Positions 52,126 to 62,604 are shown, counted from the first letter of the stretch. The stretch: DNA of 64,000 nucleotides from Meghimatium bilineatum (GCA_034231615.1 CM067319.1:3820001-3884000); one strand, 5' to 3'. The notes: a model not told the origin generated them from the letters alone. Numbers and translations are program-made.

Positions 52126-52605
52126 AGAAGATCTCCATCCCGGAGTTTCTTCAATTCGTTTCTTATTTTCAATTCAACTCCGATACCTTTTTAAATATGT
52201 TTAACCTCAGACCCAATGACATCTTCATCGACGCCAGCTTTCACGAAAATCTCACTCAAGATAATCCTAGCACAAACTTCCTAAATTGAATAATTAACGC
52301 AATCATTGGGTGAACTGTGACAGCCCCCACCACACACCCATCAGACTCATCAATCCAAGGTCACAACCTGTTGACCCTAAGATCTTCCAGGTCTTTAGTG
52401 GTGCCATCTGGATCATTTACGACTCGTGACATACGCACGTGCAGGCACATAGTCCAACGCCCACCGCCCTACAGTTATAAAACTCGCTCGTGCAGAACTG
52501 ATATCTTTAGAATGAAGTCTTTCATTCAAATTTAGCCAATCTCACGAATTCTAGAAATAGGTTCCATATACAATTATTAGATCTCAGAATTTGTTTTTAA
52601 AAAGT
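52126..52605. other. Anonymous stretch with a TATA-like word
   Basis: GTTATAAAACTCGC at about 52475 looks like a TATA box but no gene follows. The frame 52317-52535 has no motif. Confidence 0.4.
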
Positions 52606-52611
52606 AATATG

Positions 52612-52875
52612 TCATTTGCTTAAGTGTCATTTACTTAAGTGTCATTTACTTAAGTGTCATTTACTTAAGTGGCATTTACTTAAGTGTCATTTACTTAAGT
52701 GGCATTTACTGAAGTGTTATTTACTGAAGTGTTATTTGTTAAATGGTATTTACTTAGTGACATTCACTTAAGTGTCATTAACTTAGTGTTTTTTTTACTT
52801 AAGTGTCTTTCACTTAAGTGTTGTTTACTGAAGTGTTATTTACTTCGGTGACATTTGTTTAAGTGTCATTTAATC
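52612..52875. repeat. 15 bp minisatellite
   Basis: About 18 units of TCATTTACTTAAGTG with increasing change to the right. Confidence 0.92.
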
Positions 52876-52879
52876 TTAA

Positions 52880-53500
52880 ACCACCAATACAAGAGCCAGA
52901 AAATGTCGGCATCGGTTGCAACAAACCTTGAACGTGGAGCTGAGAGCTGAAGATTATCATAACTAAATCCGTTTATCCATGCCCATAAATAAGGGGGTAG
53001 GGGTTTCAAACACCCCTCCCCCCCAATCCATCTGAACAATAGTGAAATGTTTACAGACAGAAACGTGCAAATGCCTTTTTATAATGTAAACTCCCCCCCC
53101 CCTTACAATAATCATATCTACTGTCCCGCACTTACCGGAACCACAGATTAAAACCAGCAGGAAGCATTGTTCAACAGGATTTAGTTTGGAACTAGCATTG
53201 GGCGTGGTAACGAAGGACAAGACCAAGAAATACTTAGAAATGTGCAATTCTCTTGTTTATCCACATCAACTTCAACGTGGAACATGACAGAAGGTCTGAG
53301 ACAGGTAAATCAAACAATCTCTTTCAAACTGCCGCAACTAATTGTTCTGATCTATGCCCTCTCACGCGCTCATCCGTGAGCTATACGTCCACGCGTCTCT
53401 GTCAAGCATTGAGACTGTATGGTCAATTTCACGCGTTATTTGACCCCAAGTGTACGGTACTGTAGAAGAATTGCGCTATAAAATTTGTCTAAATGAGACC
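52880..53500. other. Anonymous stretch with C runs
   Basis: C runs near 53018-53024 and 53092-53102; G-run/C-run context like hAT-type miniatures but no clear ends. No gene. Confidence 0.45.
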
Positions 53501-53504
53501 CGTG

Positions 53505-54015
53505 GGAGTTTTAATGGAGAGCTTAACTAGACTAGTGGTAGAAAACTAATATATAGAGAGCTTAACCAGAATTGTAGGTAAAATATAAAAATTTAGAGAG
53601 CTTAAAGGAGAAAACTAAAATATGGAGAGCTTAACCTGAATAGTGGGAATAAATTAAAATATTAAATTCAATAATAGTGGGAGAAAACTAAAATATCGAG
53701 AGCTTAATAAGAAGATTAAGAGAAAGCTAAAAAGTGGAGAGCTTAAGAAGAATAGTGGGTGACAATTAAAATATGGAGAGCTTAGCAAGAATATTGGGAA
53801 AAAACTAAAATATGGAGAGCTTAACACGTATATTGGGAGAAAACTAAAAAGTGGAGAGCTTAACAAGAACGTTGGGAGAAAACTAAAAAGTTTAGAGCTT
53901 ATCAAGAATATTGAATGAAAATTTAAATATGGAGAGCTTAACAAGAATATTGGGAGAAAACAAGAATATGGATAGCTTAAGAAGAATATTGGGAGAAAAC
54001 TAAAATGCTTAGCAA
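53505..54015. repeat. ~39 bp minisatellite
   Basis: About 12 units with GGAGAGCTTAACAAGAATAT and TGGGAGAAAACTAAAATA; left units are degenerate, right units uniform. SINE-S starts at the right edge. Confidence 0.93.
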
Positions 54016-54017
54016 GA

Positions 54018-54305
54018 GGAGTGCTGTAGTTGGTGGTCAGTTTGCTTGCTTTCACCGGATTACAGCGTGCCAGATTCGAAACCACATCCGGACCCAAAAA
54101 AATCTGGTTGTGATTTTTCCCTTGACACGACCACTCATCCAGTCGACTCGGCCTAAATGAGTACGTGACAATTGAATTCGGGAAGATAAAAACAGCTAGG
54201 AAGGGAACTTGCCACCATACCTAACAGTTGCTACGACTTAGTACATGAAATTATCTTCATCCCCGACGGCAGGTTGCTGCCATGGAACATACTTTTACCT
54301 TTACC
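54018..54305 (+). mobile_element. SINE-S, fullest copy
   Basis: Head: GTAGTTGGTGGTCAGTTTGC (A-box region), GTGCCAGATTCGAAACCAC (B box GATTCGAAACC, one departure). Core: TGGTTGTGATTTTTCCCTTG, ACACGACCACTCATCCAGTC, GACTCGGCC, AATGAGTACGTGAC. Distal: GGGAAGATAAAAACAGCTAG, GGAACTTGCCACCATACC, ACGACTTAGTACATGAAA, TTATCTTCATCCCCGACGGC. 3' end AT-rich with TTTACCTTTACC. The core may be one of the conserved central SINE domains but I cannot name it. Confidence 0.85.
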
Positions 54306-54370
54306 TTTTTAATAAGAATATACGAGAGTTGATGCAGGTTTTATAGGACAGAGAGTTGTGTTAGATAATA

Positions 54371-54387
54371 CAGGGCCGCAGATACGG
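54371..54387 (+). repeat. hAT-like terminal word
   Basis: CAGGGCCGCAGATACGG followed 18 bases on by a G8 run. Left-end candidate of the same kind of element as 42931-43340; repeat Y at 54855-55025 may be its inner and right part, with LINE-D4 lying between. Confidence 0.4.
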
Positions 54388-54689
54388 TCTCATTAAAGGA
54401 GGGGGGGGAGATATCTTAAAAGCATCTCTTTTATTGCGCATGCGGTTGCATCTGTGGGTCTCACCAATGGCTCACTAGACAAACCAACCATGCAACAGAA
54501 AACCTTAGTAGATGGCATGCCTTTATTTTGAGGTTATCTTCTTATAGAAGCTTCATGGCACGTCATCTATACAATCCCGGAGTCGTAATCTTCGATAACA
54601 GTTACTCTGTTGTTCGGACAGGTCGACGTTGTGCTTGGACTAGTTACGGGCACCGCGTGGGTGGGCAGAGCAACAAAAAACCTATCGCA

Positions 54690-54830
54690 AGGTTTTTTGT
54701 GTGCCCTGATGTCTACGTCTGTTTCGGCGGCATTAGACTTGAAACATCATCAAGTCAGATGGCTGCTGGAACAGAGGGCGGTGCACTTATGGGAATGCCC
54801 CACGTGCTGTGAGGCCAATTTCTAATCAAG
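54690..54830 (+). mobile_element. LINE-D type C-terminal fragment joined to SINE-M sequence
   Basis: 54740-54825 codes ALDLKHHQVRWLLEQRAVHL and WECPTCCEANF-stop, the RWLLE.RAEH.WECPTC end of LINE-D2 relatives. Just upstream, GGTTTTTTGTGTGCC, CGTCTGTTTCGGCGG (54685-54735) is SINE-M 5' sequence on the minus strand. A compound remnant. Confidence 0.65.
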
Positions 54831-54854
54831 AATCTCTTTCCTTTTTTCTTTTTC

Positions 54855-55025
54855 ATTGATGAATAATGTGGGGAATTTGTTTCCGAAAAATCGTTAAGAG
54901 AAGATGTTGTATCCAACTTCTGGCTACATTCTTAGTACTAAATTTCTTGTTCTCATTTGCTAAACGGAGTGGAAGGCGCTTGAGTTTAAATCCCCTCCTT
55001 CCCCTACCTTTATCTACAAGCTTGC
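54855..55025. repeat. Interspersed repeat Y, copy 3
   Basis: GTTTCCGAAAAATCG, CTGGCTACATTCTTAGTACT, GAGTTTAAATCCCCTCC and CCTACCTTTATCTACAAGC match 26640-26800 and 43170-43340 in order. Confidence 0.5.
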
Positions 55026-55343
55026 CTTCACAATGACATGAGATATTCGATATATCGTGATAATAACATGAGAGAATTGATAGATTATCTAAACGACATG
55101 TATTGTGGTGATGACGATTCAATCCCTTTCGGTGTGAGCAGGCAGATCTTGACAGCCCATGGCCCTTCTGGCGAATGCACATGTTTACCTCAGCTGTGGA
55201 TGTATTCTGATAGATCCATCTACTATCATCAAGTCATGCTGCAGTTTATTCCTGCACGCTAAGGAATTGCAAGAAATGAGGCCAGAAATGCCAGACTAGC
55301 AAAAGCAGGTGCAAAAAGGGAATAATTCAAGCACAGCATATCA

Positions 55344-56684
55344 CTGTTGTCATGTGATGTATTCCTTCCAGAACGTTGTCTTCCCAATGAACTCTCTGAA
55401 CCTCTCTCTGTCTTGGGCGATGTGGCTTGCATTTTCTAGCGATGTATTCATGTTATCTTTAATGTCGTCAGTCCATCGTCTTCTTGGTCTGCCCTTTTTC
55501 CTCTTCCCAGGTACTCTTCCCTCAAAAAGTCAAATAATCTCATAACATACAAATAGTCTCTCTAAATAGTTGTGTCTCTTTATATGACCAAACAGAAGTA
55601 GTTTTCTTTTTGTTATTGTGTTTAGTAACCAACACTCTGGAATATTCAATGTGTTAATAATGTCTGAGTTTCTGATTTTATCCTTCCATGATATTCCAAG
55701 TATCTGTCTGTAGCATTTCAGCTCGAAGGCGTTGATCTTCTTTGCCGCTGTTTTACTTAGGGTCCATGTTTCACTTCCGTATGTTGCAACCGGAAAAATA
55801 AAAGTTCGTAACATGAGCACTTTCGTTTCTATTTTATTGTTTTTCCATATGTTTTTCAGCCGTGTTATTTTGCAATATGCCATTGCCAATCTCTTCCTTA
55901 TTTCTGCCATGCAGTCTCCTGCACCGTTGATGTTTGCTCCTAAGTATTCAAATTTATCCACACATTCTATCTCGGTTTTGTCTATTCTGATTGTTGGTTG
56001 TTGTGTTGTTATATCTGTTGACATGATTTTTGTTTTTTGCGTGTTTAAATACACATTTTGTGCTTCGCTATATTTCTTTGTGTTCTTGATTAGTTGTTCC
56101 AATCCCTTCATATCATTTGAAAGAAGCAATGTATCGTCTGCGTAGCGTAGTTCCGGGATTAGGAATCCACCTATGTTTAAAGCGTGGTAGTCAGTGTTGT
56201 GTATGTCTTCTCTCACGTTCCTCATTATACTTTCTGCGTAGATGTTGAACAGGTATTGGGAGAGTGTGCATCCCTGCCTTACTCCACTCTGTACCTCAAA
56301 CCACTCTGAGAGATCGTCCTCTAACTTCACTGCAGCCTTTTGATCTTGGTAAAGTTCCTCTATTAGATGAATCAGATGTCTTGGGAAACCCATGCTGTTC
56401 ATTATCTCCCATAGTTTCTGGTGTTGGACGCAGTCGAACGCTTTTGAGTAATCTATGAAACACATGTGCAGGTCAGTTGAAAATTCCCTACACTTTTCTA
56501 TGATCAATCTCATGTTAAGAATGTGATCTCTTGTTCCTCTGCCCGATCTGAAACCAGCCTGTGTTTTGTTTATCTCCATCTCTAATTTCTGTTTGATTCT
56601 TTGTATTATGATGTTTAACATTATTTTACTTGCTTGACTTATAAGGGCTATAGTTCGGTAGTTAGAGCAAATCTGAAGGTCGAA
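55344..56684 (-). mobile_element. LINE-C, 5'-truncated, best-preserved copy with RT domain
   Basis: 1341 bases. Flanked by 34-base direct repeats with two differences at 55310-55343 and 56685-56718 (TGCAAAAAGGGAAYAATTCA then AGCACAG.ATATCA), which define the insertion exactly. Minus strand carries the RT frame below, then after a roughly 23-base insertion in the GHIKRHNYLERL..EGRV region continues EGRVPGKRKKGRPRRRWTDD, IKDNMNTSLENASHIAQDRE, RFREFIGKTTFWKEYIT-stop. Endonuclease and the N-terminal RT part are missing by 5' truncation. Young by coding integrity. Confidence 0.93.
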
Positions 56685-56762
56685 TGCAAAAAGGGAACAA
56701 TTCAAGCACAGAATATCAATGAATGACGCAAAAAACCTCTCATCAAAAGAAAATACAAACAT
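55530..56762 (-). CDS. LINE-C reverse transcriptase (truncated)
   Basis: 410 residues. Residues 1-26 come from the target DNA outside the element; LINE sequence begins at about residue 27 (FDLQICSNYRTIALISQASK). RT blocks: QAGFRSGRGTRDHI (68-81), motif A CFIDYSKAFD (101-110), motif B SGVRQGCTLSQYLFNIY (159-175), motif C ELRYADDTLLL (204-214) with both catalytic Asp, motif D/E LNTQKTKIM (239-247) and FEYLGANING (271-280), thumb FPVATYGSETWTLSK (323-337), CYRQILGISWKDK (350-362), FGHIKRHNYLERL (391-403). The last seven residues (FVCYEII) come from the small insertion. Copies RNA into DNA at a nicked target; here not functional because it is truncated. Confidence 0.93.
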   Translation of the reverse strand: MFVFSFDERFFASFIDILCLNCSLFAFDLQICSNYRTIALISQASKIMLNIIIQRIKQKLEMEINKTQAGFRSGRGTRDHILNMRLIIEKCREFSTDLHMCFIDYSKAFDCVQHQKLWEIMNSMGFPRHLIHLIEELYQDQKAAVKLEDDLSEWFEVQSGVRQGCTLSQYLFNIYAESIMRNVREDIHNTDYHALNIGGFLIPELRYADDTLLLSNDMKGLEQLIKNTKKYSEAQNVYLNTQKTKIMSTDITTQQPTIRIDKTEIECVDKFEYLGANINGAGDCMAEIRKRLAMAYCKITRLKNIWKNNKIETKVLMLRTFIFPVATYGSETWTLSKTAAKKINAFELKCYRQILGISWKDKIRNSDIINTLNIPECWLLNTITKRKLLLFGHIKRHNYLERLFVCYEII

Positions 56763-56969
56763 ACATAGAGTCAGAGAACAGGTAGAAACGTTCCACAGGA
56801 CCCCATCATAAAGCTCAGCAGATCATATAAGACTATCATCTGTAGACCCAGAATAGGGCCCAGAATAGAGGTTGGGAAAGCAAATCTCAACAAAATAAAG
56901 GTTGTCCAGCCTTACTGCCTATACAGACTTCTGAGCATAGGTAGCTGAACGCAGAAGAAATTGATTTAT

Positions 56970-57610
56970 CTTAATAAACACATGAATGTTTTCATAAATA
57001 TTAATGAGGAAATGAGTGTTTTCATAGATATTAATGAGGAAATGAGTGTTTTCATAGATATTAATGAGGAAATGAGTGTTCTCATAGATATTAATGAGGA
57101 AATGAGTGTTTTCATAGATATTAATGAGGAAATGAGTGTTTTCATAGATATTAATGAGGAAATGAGTGTTTTCATAGATATTAATGAGGAAATGAGTGTT
57201 TTCATAGATATTAATGAGGAAATGAGTGTTTTCATAGATATTAATGAGGAAATGAATGTTTTCATAGATATTAATGAGGAAATGAGTGTTTTCATAGATA
57301 TTAATGAGGAAATGAGTGTTTTCATAGATATTAATGAGGAAATGAGTGTTTTCATAGATCTTAATGTGGAAATGAATGTTTTCATAGATCTTAATGAGAA
57401 ATGAATGTTTTCATAGATATTAATGAGGAAATGAATGTTTTCATAGATATTAATGAGGAAATGAGTGTTTTCATAGATATTAATGAGGAAATGAGTGTTT
57501 TCATAGATATTAATGAGGAAATGAGTGTTTTCATAGATATTAATGAGGAAATGAGTGTTTTCATAGATCTTAATGTGGAAATGAGTGTTTTCATAGATCT
57601 TAATGAGGAC
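56970..57610. repeat. 30 bp minisatellite
   Basis: About 21 units with TTCATAGATATTAATGAGGA and AATGAGTGTT; last units carry CATAGATCTTAATGTGG. One unit near 57395 has lost two bases. Plus frame repeats DINEEMSVFI; minus frame repeats KTLISSLISM. It begins 5 bases after the end of LINE-D5. Confidence 0.95.
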
Positions 57611-57739
57611 ACGATTCTTTTGATTGAGGACATTAGATATTTCATCGACCTGAATAAGGACACGTGTATAATGAGACACTAGGGGTCTGGAATTCTGGTT
57701 AAGAGTGCAGAAAATATGGCCACTGTCGTAATAGGTATT

Positions 57740-58500
57740 AGGTATGTTGATTATCATCTTCGCACACCGGACACGTTCATAGGTGCTCCTATCTCCGCTT
57801 CAGTAACTCTGTCAGGGTATATCGGCTGATTGTTCCGGTTGTTTATTGGTTCACAACTCCTTTTGAAATCTGTGTCTGGTGTTCTCTTCGGGCCACGTCC
57901 ATCCTCACTCCCAATTCTTGCATTCTTGATATTGATGCTTATTCATCTCAAAATCCTCTGATCGTGAGGACTCACGAAGAGCAGTGAGTATGTCTGCTCG
58001 GTCCATAGGCTGTCCGTCTATTGTGGCCTCGAGACTAGCTAATTTGTCGGCCCGTTCGTTTCCCTCCACGCCCGCATGTCGGAGGTAAAAAAAATAGCGT
58101 GAGTTTTCGTAGGGATGCCCACATTTTAGCTCTCTCCAATGATTCCGCCCATTCCCTATGTACATCACCTGTTTTGACTTTCTGAATCATATTCAGTGAA
58201 TCACTTAGTATGCAAGCATGGGAATAGGTTTGCGACTCCAGTCAGTAAAGTTCCTGCGTTAAGGCGAATACTTCCATAGTTAAACTGCTCGTTGTTGTGG
58301 TAAAGGCACCACTGGCTTCGTGTCCTGTTTTCCCTATTGATCTGACAGTACAGGCCCATGCACATCGCTGGTGACGGATCACCGACCCGTCCGTGTAAAT
58401 CACAACATTTGAATCATAGGCATTCTCTCATATTAGTGCCTTGACCTCAGCACCCCCGCTTACGTGGCTGCGTTATTTTCAGGCTTGTCATTGAAGGTTA
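57740..58500 (-). mobile_element. LINE-D3: RNase H domain and C-terminus
   Basis: Minus strand: NVVIYTDGSVIRHQRCAW (about 58395, first Asp), ASGAFTTTTSSLTMEVFALT (Glu), CILSDSLNMIQKVKTGDV (Asp), then HAGVEGNERADKLASLEATI (final His and Asp) in the frame 58168-57905, DGQPMDRADILTALRESSRS and EDFEMNKHQYQECKNWE, followed by a decayed tail. All four acidic RNase H positions and the His are kept although the frames are shifted twice. Closest to LINE-D2. Tail GAAGATGATAAT at about 57745. Confidence 0.85.
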
Positions 58501-58539
58501 CTAACGAAAGTTGGGCACAGGCTGACAATATGCCTCCAT

Positions 58540-59700
58540 CATCTACGTGACGTGTTATTTACAGAACGTTGTCCTCACTGCCAATATGTAAGCCTTTCGG
58601 TTTTGTGCAAGTTGTCGTTTCTCTTCTACTATAATGTTAAGAAGGTCTTCGATACACATTGTACTGCCGATATCCTGATATCATTCAATAGCCTTGGTCT
58701 GCCTGTTGTTCTCTCACCCGGAACTGTTTCCTCCATGAGTATTCTTTCTAAACCATTGTGTCTTCTTATATATCTAACATATATTAGTTTGTGTGTTTTG
58801 ACAGTTTTGAGAAGCCAGTTTTCTTCTATGTTCAGATCTTTGGGGACGTCTGTGATGGTTTATATTTCTGTCCATGGTATTCGTTGAATTTTTATATAAA
58901 ATTTAACTTCAAATGCCGATATTTTCAATTCCACTGTGGTTGTCATTGCCCACGTCTCATGGCCATATGTTGCCACTGGAAACATATAGCTGCTTCAAAG
59001 GTGTAACTTTGTTTTTCTGTTTGCTCCTTGCCATCAATTTTTGATCTGTGATGTTTTTTTTTTGTAGCGTCAGTGCTAATCTTTTTTTTTAATCTCTGCT
59101 TGGCAACATCATGAGGTGCTGATGAGGTATTTGATCAGAGATAGTCAAATTTGCTGACATTTTCTCTTTTCTTTTAATCAATGAATATTGTAGGTTTGAG
59201 ATCATTTCCTTGATATGAATTCTCTTTTGCGCTGAGGAAAACATTTTGTGCCTTGCTATGATGTTTAACTGACATAATCATGTGTTTTAAACCTATGGGG
59301 ATCCTAGATATTAGGGGTCGTGTCATCTAAACATGTGGCACTCCTTGATATTGGGGATTGTGTCATCTAAACCTGTGGGACTCTTTGATAGTAGGAGTCA
59401 CGTCATCTAAACCTGAGGGACTCCTTGATATTAGGGGGTTGTGTCATCTAAACCTGTGGGACTCCTTGATATTAGGGGTCACGTCATCAAAACATGTGGG
59501 ACTCCTTAATATTAGGATGTTACGTCATCTGCATACCTAATTTCTGAATTCTCCTCCGATGTTAAGGGTTTGAAACTTTCATAACGTGGGTCTTTTCATA
59601 TATTCGTACGATGTTTTTTGTGTATATGTTGAACAGATGTGTTGAGGGGACGCCTCTCAAGCATGCACAAGACAAACTCTTCTTAAGTCTCTCTTTACAT
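58540..59700 (-). mobile_element. LINE-J (LINE-C relative) RT fragment with array at the YADD box
   Basis: Minus strand: LRGVPSTHLFNIYTKNIVRI (motif B, about 59665-59600), SEIRYADDV (motif C, about 59545-59518), then the 40 bp array (59289-59530), then SVKHHSKAQNVFLSAKENSY (about 59250), FPVATYGHETWAMTTTVELK-like (about 58985), FYIKIQRIPWTEI, TDVPKDLNIEENWLLKTVKT, RRHNGLERILMEETVPGERT and TGRPRLL; 3' end AGGACAACGTTCTGTAAATA near 58558. So RT sequence continues on both sides of the array. Many stops. Confidence 0.82.
59289..59530. repeat. 40 bp minisatellite seeded at the LINE-J YADD motif
   Basis: Six units with AAACCTGTGGGACTCCTTGA and TATTAGGGGTCACGTCATCT. On the minus strand every unit begins AGATGAC, the codons for the catalytic DD of YADD, and the outermost one still reads RYADDV. 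Confidence 0.92.
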
Positions 59701-59964
59701 GTTTATTTAGCATCACTCCCTCGACTCTAAAAAAATGTGAAGGCCACAAGGGAAGACATGTCGATTTGAGACTACCAAAAACATCTGACACTCCATTGAT
59801 CCCAATTTGCACGCACTTAATGTCCATGCCAAATTCGTGACACGAATTAAAAACCGATCGCCGGTCTCCGTCTTGTAGGCTGGTATGGCAGGGTTTGACT
59901 TTCTTGTAGTAAATTGGTATGAGAACAGAAGGGGAATAGTGTCTCAGAAATTTTATTATAGCTT

Positions 59965-60195
59965 AAGAACAATAGTTGATGACTGTAGATGTAGGAACAA
60001 TAGTTGATGATTGTAGATGTAGGAACAATAGTTGATGATTGTAGATGTAGGAACAATAGTTGATGATTGTAGATGTAGGAACAATAGTTGATGATTGTAG
60101 ATGTAGGAACAATAGTTGATGATTGTAGATGTAAGAACAATAGTTGATGATTGTAGATGTAAGAACAATAGTTGATGATTGTAGATAGGAAGAAT
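59965..60195. repeat. 28 bp minisatellite
   Basis: Eight units of AGTTGATGATTGTAGATGTA plus GGAACAAT. Confidence 0.95.
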
Positions 60196-60231
60196 AATAA
60201 TTGATGATTGTGCAGATGTAAAAGATGCTGG

Positions 60232-60345
60232 ACATCTGCCTCAAATATTAAACATGTTTCTGGGTATTTCCATCTGCCTCTAATGTTAGACATGTTTCTG
60301 GGTATTTCCATCTGCCTCAAATGTTAGACACATTTCTGGATATTT
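60232..60345. repeat. 38 bp minisatellite, three units
   Basis: Units hold TTTCTGGGTATTTCCATCTG and CCTCAAATGTTAGACATG; follows the 28 bp array directly. Confidence 0.9.
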
Positions 60346-62185
60346 CGACCTGCTGATTCTAAAATTGGCACCAGTTTTTTTCTTATCAGATGCAGATGAT
60401 ACGATATATATATGTCTATGTCTTATTGTAACTTGTCCATATCCATATATATATATATATGGTCGGTTTGGAGTTTAGGAGATGGATTCGAATCTATACT
60501 CATTTAAGATATAATAATTAGTATTAAGAATTTAACCCCCCCCCCTCCCTCAAATAATGATTAACCTGGGGGAAAAAATACATTGTCATAAATCTCACTA
60601 AAATTATGAACGTGATTTTTCCACAAAAATCGCGTAAATGGCAATTTTTAAATTACCCCCCCCCCCCAAACACACACACACTTATATTTCCATCCACCCT
60701 GTTACCCACGACGTATCTACGACCCTGAAATGGGTCTATATGCTTTTTATGCGTTTCTACATAATTCTGCATGACATATTTTCTACTTGTTTTCCCCAAC
60801 TTGCACCTTCTAAATAACTCCAAAAGATCACAATTCGAAATAATTGTGTTTGTTCAGCAACACCAGGGAACTAACTCTACGTTACGATCAAAACATCTTT
60901 ATCAATAACGGTAACAACATACACATAAATCTTGATAATACAGTAAATAAACCCAAATTTGTGATTTCATTTCATAGTTCTTTATTGTATTATTTCTTTG
61001 TTTCTTTACTTTTCGTACCATCTGCGACCATTTTTATATCTAAATTGCACATTAAGAATCATAGTTGCCATTATTTATTTCTAATTAAAAACAGGTTGCG
61101 AACACCAAAAGTAATTTTAAACGATTACTTTATTTCTTTTCAATACACACGTTTCTTAGTTTCCTTACGTTTTTTCTTGTATGTTGAGATTACATTTCGG
61201 AAAGTAAATACCGGGTGCCTACCAGGTCAATGAGCTCTTATTTATATTGATGTTAACATTACTTCATACAAAGTATAAGTATTTAGTATATATCTGTGTG
61301 GCGTCAGTGCACAACGACTTTAGAGACACCCTATATAGTTATATAATCACTGCATCGAAAGTGATTATCCCATGACCGAACTGTCTAGAGACCTGTGCTT
61401 CTACAGTATGACTTGCCAGTCACGAAGTCATAGACAAAAGTCATACATGGAACAGAATAACATAAAGTGGTTTAACATATGGGGGTATCGCTTGTGATGG
61501 GCGAACAACAGCTGTATAATATTTACCATCGTGTCTCTGTTATGATGATGATGATGATGATGATGGTGTTCCTCCTTCGCAAGCAAAGATGAACCTGGCA
61601 TGAAAAACAATAAAGTAATGAACAAGTAAAAAAACAAGAAAAAAATATATATCTTTATATGTTTCTGTTAAAGATCTTTCGAAGTATATGTTTGTTATAA
61701 TAGTGTAGTGTTAGTTGAGCTGTTTCCATGGTAACTGTGTCGACTAATGTGACGCTAAAAAGCGCACAATTTCAAGATAATGTGCTAATTGGTGCATGGT
61801 GAATGCGAATATAGTTTTAATGTGCGAGTTTTTGAGGATGCGCGTGTCTCATGTTCACAGATGGTCCGGGGACACTGCGAGGTGAGTAAGTGCTATATTG
61901 TGTCTTTATAGAAGGGGTGTATTAGAAGCTGATGATATGCTTTGTATCAGTCTTGTATGCATGCGCGATCATCAATGGCTGACTAGTTTTATTTTATCAT
62001 GGGCGTTCCTCAAATCATCGTTACAGCAGCGGGAACCAATGTGTTTTATACTCAATGATTTGTCTGCGCGGTTGTAGGCCTATTTGTCATACACATATTG
62101 ATCTTCTTCTCAATCGTCATTTGTAGATTTACACCTGTTGTTAGGGATAATGATAGTAATAATAAACATTATAATCATGACGATG
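60346..62185. other. Anonymous stretch, with poly-C runs and one hAT-like end
   Basis: C runs at about 60536-60546 and 60657-60667. TATCTACGACCCTG at 60714-60727 is the reverse of the CAGGGYCGTAGATA word, so a miniature hAT-like element may end there. CGCTTGTGATGGGCGAACAA at about 61488 recalls the LINE-E end but nothing of the LINE precedes it. (ATG)n at 61537-61565. The frame 60844-61233 is AT-rich with no motif. Confidence 0.4.
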
Positions 62186-62191
62186 ATTCTT

Positions 62192-62290
62192 CTTCTTTCA
62201 TTCACAAGAAACATGTTTATATCTGAAAATCTGTCTTCTGAATTCTTCTTCTTCTTTCGTTCACACGAAACATGTCTATATCTGTAATTC
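62192..62290. repeat. 57 bp direct duplication
   Basis: TTCTTCTTCTTTCRTTCACA then MGAAACATGTYTATATCTG occurs twice. Confidence 0.85.
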
Positions 62291-62432
62291 TATCTCCAGA
62301 ATAAAACTCACTGTCTTCTGTAGTTCATACAGTGTCCGATAGAGCTTTGATTCTAGTGTTGTTTCCTCTGGCCAATATGGTGCCTCATTGTTTCATACTC
62401 AGGACAATCTTGAAGTGTAGTTTTGGTACTCT

Positions 62433-62600
62433 CAGCTTGAGACAACACAATCTGAGACAACACAATCTGAGACAACACAATCTGAGACAACACAATCTGA
62501 GACAACACAAGCTCAGACAACACAATCTGAGACAACACAATCTGAGACAACACAACCTGAGACAAACACAACCCGAGACTACACAACCTGAGACAAACAA
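62433..62600. repeat. 15 bp minisatellite
   Basis: About ten units of CTGAGACAACACAAT; frames on both strands are by-products. Confidence 0.95.
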
Positions 62601-62604
62601 ACCT

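Larger units (their letters stand above)
55215..56965 (+). mobile_element. LINE-D5 remnant (RNase H end), host of a nested LINE
   Basis: Flanks of the LINE at 55344-56684 read together as one RNase H LINE tail: upstream LQFIPAR, GIARNEARNARLAKAGAK (55240-55320, resembling the WIPAH.GI.GNE.AD.LAK.GA box); downstream REQFKHRISMNDAKNLSSKE (56690-56750). The 3' end is near 56965, where CTGAACGCAGAAGAAATTG matches the tail of LINE-D1 and of SINE-N and SINE-M. Old, decayed. Confidence 0.55.

Noticed and set aside
52470-52520. Promoter with TATAAA
   Set aside because: Single TATA-like word in AT-rich DNA, no downstream gene.
56961-57757. Repeat proteins DINEEMSVFI (plus) and KTLISSLISM (minus)
   Set aside because: A 30 bp unit keeps all frames; both strands are open and a two-base loss breaks the plus frame in mid-array. 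No evidence for a gene.
61480-61515. LINE-E terminus (CTTGTGATGGGCGAACAAC)
   Set aside because: Only about 20 bases match and no LINE sequence lies upstream; may be chance or a very short remnant.
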